Shown piece by piece: positions 41,643 through 44,681 of a stretch of 44,681 nt of DNA. Location: positions 1 through 44,681 of the forward strand of contig JAFSEF010000087.1 of assembly GCA_017435865.1 (NCBI GenBank), in the 5' to 3' direction. This stretch comes from Clostridia bacterium. Its GTDB lineage: Bacteria > Bacillota > Clostridia > Oscillospirales > Acutalibacteraceae. Made by a program: the position numbers and the translations under genes. Each line of letters begins with the position of its first letter. Position 1 is the stretch's first letter. Under the pieces are notes generated by a model that had not been told where the DNA came from, ran no database searches, and saw only the letters and a program-made list of their open reading frames with translations.

Positions 41643-41942
41643 ATGGATATTGTAACGTACGCTGCTTTGCAGAATAAAATAAAACAGAGTATCGGGGAAA
41701 TCAACATTCCCGAAAATGTATCCGAATTCAACAACGATGCAGACTATCAGAGCTTTCAGCAGGTGCTGTCATTGCTGCAGGGCGGAATTGTGCGCTCGCT
41801 GTCTGTCAATTCCACACACGCACAGTGTCCGTCTGCAAAATGTGTATATGACAGAATGGGCGGTTTGAAGTTTGAGGTCAGCACTACCGTACCGGCTTAT
41901 AGTGACAATCAGATCATTACCTTTCTGGTGGAGGATGACTGA
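41643..41942 (+). CDS. Phage protein, unknown
   Basis: A 99-residue protein. The N-terminal half is helical and polar (ALQNKIKQSIGEI) and the C-terminal half is beta-like. Such small proteins often link a fibre to the particle, but nothing confirms that here. GGAGG precedes the ATG, and the stop overlaps the next start as TGATG. Confidence 0.75.
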   Translation: MDIVTYAALQNKIKQSIGEINIPENVSEFNNDADYQSFQQVLSLLQGGIVRSLSVNSTHAQCPSAKCVYDRMGGLKFEVSTTVPAYSDNQIITFLVEDD

Positions 41943-42586
41943 TGGCGAATGGGCATATTTTTTGCGGCAAAACAGCAGTGACAAATGTGTTCTGCGGCAA
42001 AACTCCCGTCCTTGCCGTGTACAACGGCAAGAAGTGTTTGTATGAGGCTGAATCGTTGCTTGCATGGGGGTTCGCGAAAGAAAACCTGTTCTGGAAGATC
42101 ACGCAGGACGGTGTGCTGTATGTTCTGGGTGACACCAATATGAAGATCGATTCCGTAATTGAGTATCCGTGGAAAGCATACAAGGACAACATCGTAAAAA
42201 TCATTGTCGGGAACAATGTGCAGACTCTTTCTGCGGATGCTTTCAATAATTATCCGAATCTCCTCGAAATTGTCATCGGTGACGGGGTGAAAACCATTGA
42301 AAGCGGTGCCCTTGACGGGAACGCAGCCCTGAAAAGGGTTGACATCGGCACAGGTCTCAGTTCGCTTCCGGCAGCGTGTTTTACGGGTTCGACAAACATC
42401 AGCACACTCATTCTCAGACACAGTGGTCTTGTCGGATTCGAAGTGATCAACGATAACCAGCTGGGTGCGGTTTTGCCTGCAGAAGGTTGTTGCGTATATG
42501 TGCCTTCCACGTATCTGAATGCGTACAAGGCAAGTGAAAACTGGAGTTGTTTTACGGATATCCGTGACATTACGCTTCAAATCTGA
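41942..42586 (+). CDS. BspA-type leucine-rich-repeat protein, putative receptor-binding
   Basis: A 214-residue protein. The N-terminal part has three short FCGKT/YNGKK-type repeats. From about residue 55 it carries BspA/LRR_5-type repeats (VQTLSADAFNNYPNLLEIVI, VKTIESGALDGNAALKRVDI), ending with the characteristic VYVPSTYLNAYKASENW. Such repeats bind surface ligands in gut bacteria. In this place, before the lysis genes, it is probably a host-recognition or tail-tip protein. There is no signal peptide, which supports a virion role. GGAGG is seven bases before the ATG. Confidence 0.8.
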   Translation: MANGHIFCGKTAVTNVFCGKTPVLAVYNGKKCLYEAESLLAWGFAKENLFWKITQDGVLYVLGDTNMKIDSVIEYPWKAYKDNIVKIIVGNNVQTLSADAFNNYPNLLEIVIGDGVKTIESGALDGNAALKRVDIGTGLSSLPAACFTGSTNISTLILRHSGLVGFEVINDNQLGAVLPAEGCCVYVPSTYLNAYKASENWSCFTDIRDITLQI

Positions 42587-42610
42587 TTGTTTTTTAAAGG
42601 AGGCATTTTT

Positions 42611-43507
42611 TTGGCAGAAAAATGTATTGATGTCAGTACCCACAACGGCTACATTGATTTTAAAAAAGTCAAGGCTGCGGGTATTGACAACTGTATCATC
42701 CGCTGCGGCTTCACAGGCTACGGCAGTGCACAGTCGCTGAACAAGGATGATAAGTTTGAAATAAACTACAAAAACGCAAAGGAGGCAGGACTCCGTGTTG
42801 GAGCATATTATTATGCGGTCGCTACTTCCGAAGCGGATGCAGACCGCGAAGCTGCTTTCGTTCTTTCGCTTCTGAAAGACAAGCAGTTTGAGCTGCCCGT
42901 TTATTACGATGTGGAAGATAACCACGACGTCACCGCAGCGGGTGTGCATCCGCAGAATATGCAGAATCTCGGCAAAGCAAAGCTGACGGCTGTTGTGGAC
43001 CGCTTCTGCAGCACCGTGGAAAAAGCAGGCTATTTCACAGGCTTTTACACATCGACATGGTGGGTGAACAATTTGCTTGATATGTCTGTGCTGTCGCGGT
43101 ATACGCTCTGGCTTGCACAGTGGGCTGCGGCCGTGACCTACAAAGGCAGCTACGGCATCTGGCAGTACAGCAGCACGGGCAGCGTGGACGGCATCACGGG
43201 CAATGTGGACATGAACTATGTCTATCAGGACTTCACAACGCCCATCAGACGGCTGGGACTCAACGGGTTTGCCGCACAGACACCCGAACCGCCTGCAGAA
43301 CCCGAAGAACCCACCGTGGTCATGGGCGATGTGAATGCGGACGGCAAAGTCACAGAAGAAGATGCACGGCTGATTCTGCGTGCAGCAGCGGGACTGGAAA
43401 AATTCACACCGCTGCAGAAAGAGGCTGCCGACATGGACGGGGACGGCAGAATCACGGCAGAGGATGCAAGACTTGCTTTGCGGAAGAGTGCAGGATTGGA
43501 GAGCTGA
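42611..43507 (+). CDS. GH25 endolysin with a C-terminal dockerin
   Basis: A 298-residue lysozyme of family GH25, cutting the glycan chain of peptidoglycan to release phage. The catalytic domain (about 1-210) has CIDVSTHNG at the start and YYDVEDN with Asp-100 and Glu-102. A Pro/Glu linker (about 222-236) leads to a complete type I dockerin (about 239-298) with calcium loops DVNADGKVTEEDAR and DMDGDGRITAEDAR. Lysins usually end in a wall-binding module; a dockerin here is unusual. The start is a TTG at 42611, seven bases after AAAGGAGG. There is no signal peptide, so export needs the holin encoded next. Confidence 0.93.
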   Translation: MAEKCIDVSTHNGYIDFKKVKAAGIDNCIIRCGFTGYGSAQSLNKDDKFEINYKNAKEAGLRVGAYYYAVATSEADADREAAFVLSLLKDKQFELPVYYDVEDNHDVTAAGVHPQNMQNLGKAKLTAVVDRFCSTVEKAGYFTGFYTSTWWVNNLLDMSVLSRYTLWLAQWAAAVTYKGSYGIWQYSSTGSVDGITGNVDMNYVYQDFTTPIRRLGLNGFAAQTPEPPAEPEEPTVVMGDVNADGKVTEEDARLILRAAAGLEKFTPLQKEAADMDGDGRITAEDARLALRKSAGLES

Positions 43508-43509
43508 GT

Positions 43510-43758
43510 ATGCAGGAAAACAAAATACAGGATACCGCCAAGCAGCAGGACAGCGGCATTTCTTTGCAGGAAAGACTCAAAAGCCGGGCTGTCTGGGTGT
43601 CGGTGTTCGGTGCCCTTACGGTGATTCTCAATGCCTTCGGTTTGTTTGAGAAAATCGGAATTGATTGTGCACAGTTTGATGCGATTGTCAACTCCGTCTG
43701 CACCGTGCTCATTGCATTCGGCATTCTCAACAATCCCACAGACAGGACTGCTTTCTGA
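43510..43758 (+). CDS. Phage holin (phi LC3 family)
   Basis: An 82-residue membrane protein with a polar N-terminus, two hydrophobic segments (about 28-47 and 56-74) and the family pattern SRAVWVSVFGALTVILNAFG and GILNNPTDR. It should open the membrane for the endolysin encoded just upstream. The ATG is two bases after the endolysin stop, with GGAGAG as ribosome-binding site. Confidence 0.9.
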   Translation: MQENKIQDTAKQQDSGISLQERLKSRAVWVSVFGALTVILNAFGLFEKIGIDCAQFDAIVNSVCTVLIAFGILNNPTDRTAF

Positions 43759-44027
43759 TGACGGATCCTGTTGTACGCAGCACGCATGAAAAAGCTCCCT
43801 GTCCCTGTGAAGCGGTGCGTGAACTGAAAAAAACGGTCGAACGCCACGAACACGAGCTTGCCCTCGGCTCGACTTCCTTTGCCCTCATCAAGCAGGACCT
43901 TGAACACATCAAAGCCGCTGTCGAGAAAAAGGACCGTTTCGGTGCGAATCTCCTGAGCAGCATTGTCAATATCATCCTGAGCCTTGTACTGGGCTGGCTT
44001 GCGATCCGTCTGGGCATGCCGACATAA
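43758..44027 (+). CDS. XhlA-like lysis accessory protein
   Basis: An 89-residue protein with a helical, charged region (about 17-58, a probable coiled coil: REIKKT-like heptads in VRELKKTVERHEHELALG) and one C-terminal membrane segment (about 66-85). This layout is that of hemolysin XhlA-type proteins, which act with holins. The start shares one base with the holin stop (TGATG). It is the last gene of the cassette and is followed by a terminator. Confidence 0.82.
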   Translation: MTDPVVRSTHEKAPCPCEAVRELKKTVERHEHELALGSTSFALIKQDLEHIKAAVEKKDRFGANLLSSIVNIILSLVLGWLAIRLGMPT

Positions 44028-44036
44028 GCTAAAAAA

Positions 44037-44080
44037 GTCTGCTTTCTCCGTGCAGGGAGAGAGCAGACAGCTTTTGTTTT
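44037..44080 (+). terminator. Terminator at the end of the phage cassette
   Basis: GTCTGCT/AGCAGAC with an inner TCTCC/GGAGA stem, followed by CTTTTGTTTTT. It lies 10 bp after the last phage gene. Confidence 0.82.
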
Positions 44081-44083
44081 TGG

Positions 44084-44212
44084 TACTTTATAGGAAACTG
44101 CGTTTTCTATAAAGTAAAAAAATATTGTATGTCCCTCCGAACGCACGCTTCACGTGCTCGGAGATGGACGAATCGAAAACGGTCGCCGCGTTACGGCGAA
44201 GCCGTTTTCTTG
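44084..44212 (+). repeat. Three-hairpin repeat element, copy 2
   Basis: A 129-bp copy of the element at 41174-41300, differing mainly by an extra T and small changes in hairpin 1. It lies between the cassette terminator and the chromosomal YdcF/SanA-family gene, in direct orientation relative to copy 1. Confidence 0.9.
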
Positions 44213-44218
44213 TTCAAT

Positions 44219-44681
44219 TCATTTATCGTCCGTCAGTGTGCCGTCGCCCGAAATGGGGATGGCTTCACCGAGGTAGGTCGGTTCGGGTTTTACAAGGCAC
44301 ATTCCGAAGTCCTTGACCCTTGCGAGCACTTCGCGTACGTCACGCATGAATTGCCCTGCATACTCACGGTAATCGCAGGCGACACCCCATGCTTCCAGAC
44401 CGAGTTTTTCGGCAATGTATACGGCACGGTAAAGGTGGTATTGCTGGGTGACGATGATGACTTTTTCAGCCTGAAAGATTTCTTTTGCACGGTACATACT
44501 TTCGTAGGTCGAAAAGCCTGCGTGGTCCATGAATACGTCTTTGGTGTCAATGCCGCGGTCGAGTGCATACTGTTTCATGGTGTTGACTTCGTCATAATGC
44601 TCTCTGCCGTGGTCGCCTGTCATCAGCAGCTTGGGGGAAGCGTTGTTTTCAAACAGCGAAACCCCTCTTTGCAGGCGGTCG
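44219..44681 (-). CDS. YdcF/SanA-family (DUF218) protein, cut by the window edge
   Basis: A partial gene that runs off the right edge; at least 153 codons are in view. Family sequences are KLLMTGDHGREHYDEVN, MDHAGFSTYESMYRAKEIF and VIIVTQQYHLYRAVYIAEKL. SanA/YdcF/ElyC proteins affect envelope integrity; their enzymatic activity is not well defined. The N-terminus, with a probable membrane anchor, is outside the window. The gene converges on the phage cassette, separated by the repeat element. Confidence 0.9.
   Translation of the reverse strand, partial: DRLQRGVSLFENNASPKLLMTGDHGREHYDEVNTMKQYALDRGIDTKDVFMDHAGFSTYESMYRAKEIFQAEKVIIVTQQYHLYRAVYIAEKLGLEAWGVACDYREYAGQFMRDVREVLARVKDFGMCLVKPEPTYLGEAIPISGDGTLTDDK

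Larger units (their letters stand above)
31525..44027 (+). mobile_element. Compact phage structural and lysis cassette (podovirus-like or domesticated)
   Basis: About 19 plus-strand genes are packed with overlaps or short gaps. They cover packaging, capsid assembly, a putative short-tail or adhesion set and lysis. Both chromosomal flanks are in the window, yet there is no integrase, excisionase, repressor, replication gene, tape measure or tail sheath. The set fits a podovirus-like late operon, a defective prophage, or a domesticated particle such as a gene transfer agent. The structural genes are open and have good ribosome-binding sites; only one small gene (41121) is broken. No attachment-site pair could be identified with confidence. 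Confidence 0.85.

Noticed and set aside
41174-44212. The duplicated element as phage attL/attR
   Set aside because: Copy 1 lies in the middle of the phage operon, so the pair does not bracket the whole cassette. No integrase is present either.
1-44681. tRNA, rRNA or known riboswitch genes
   Set aside because: I looked for tRNA-like arms and common riboswitch cores in the intergenic regions and saw none that I could support.

Overview
The window looks like chromosomal DNA of an anaerobic gut- or rumen-type clostridium, probably Oscillospiraceae/Ruminococcaceae. The evidence is strong AAAGGAGG ribosome-binding sites, frequent TTG starts, type I dockerin modules, a CIRCE-controlled Hsp20, the holB-ricT gene pair typical of Bacillota, a small 2[4Fe-4S] ferredoxin and an NuoE/NuoF/GltD-like trio resembling the electron-bifurcating Stn transhydrogenase. 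Base composition is moderate throughout. The taxonomic call is an inference from gene content.

Layout. (1) 529-9090, minus strand: a six-gene operon running from a consensus promoter (9140-9168) to a strong terminator (354-384). It encodes an unknown protein, a zinc-ribbon GTPase, a large membrane-anchored protein resembling GTPase-associated GAP1 proteins, an FHA-like protein, an FtsW/RodA-type SEDS glycosyltransferase and a class B PBP transpeptidase. (2) 9361-15237, plus strand, from a divergent consensus promoter: citrate synthase, a membrane protein, an AEC transporter, a short QueG-like protein, HolB and RicT, followed by an independently transcribed ferredoxin. (3) 15616-20640: an acidic lipoprotein, a Gfo/Idh/MocA oxidoreductase, Hsp20 behind a CIRCE operator, a secreted dockerin protein with a duplicated unknown domain, and a 700-bp gene-free region with iteron-like 12-bp repeats. 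(4) 20656-30817, minus strand: an operon-like run of HD hydrolase, PHP phosphoesterase, GH36 alpha-galactosidase, RsmI, a DUF3298-like lipoprotein and the three Stn-like subunits.

(5) 30900-31500: an intergenic cluster of REP-like and tandem repeats, then an intrinsic terminator in the leader of the next operon. (6) 31525-44027, plus strand: a compact, tightly coupled phage structural and lysis cassette. It holds a small terminase candidate, terminase large subunit, portal, Prp-type protease, scaffold, N4-gp56-type major capsid protein, connector and beta-rich tail-type proteins, a coiled-coil protein, a leucine-rich-repeat protein, a GH25 endolysin with a C-terminal dockerin, a holin and an XhlA-like protein. 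No integrase, repressor, replication gene, long tail or tape measure is visible, although chromosomal genes are present on both sides. A roughly 128-bp element with three hairpins occurs twice (41174-41300 and 44084-44212) and brackets the adhesion/lysis half. (7) The right edge holds a truncated YdcF/SanA-family gene.

The strongest hunt results are the GTPase-linked SEDS/PBP operon, the self-contained phage cassette whose scaffold and capsid carry L27-like Prp cleavage sequences beside a phage-borne Prp, the dockerin-tagged phage endolysin in a host that also makes a dockerin protein, and the duplicated three-hairpin element that interrupts a small phage gene.
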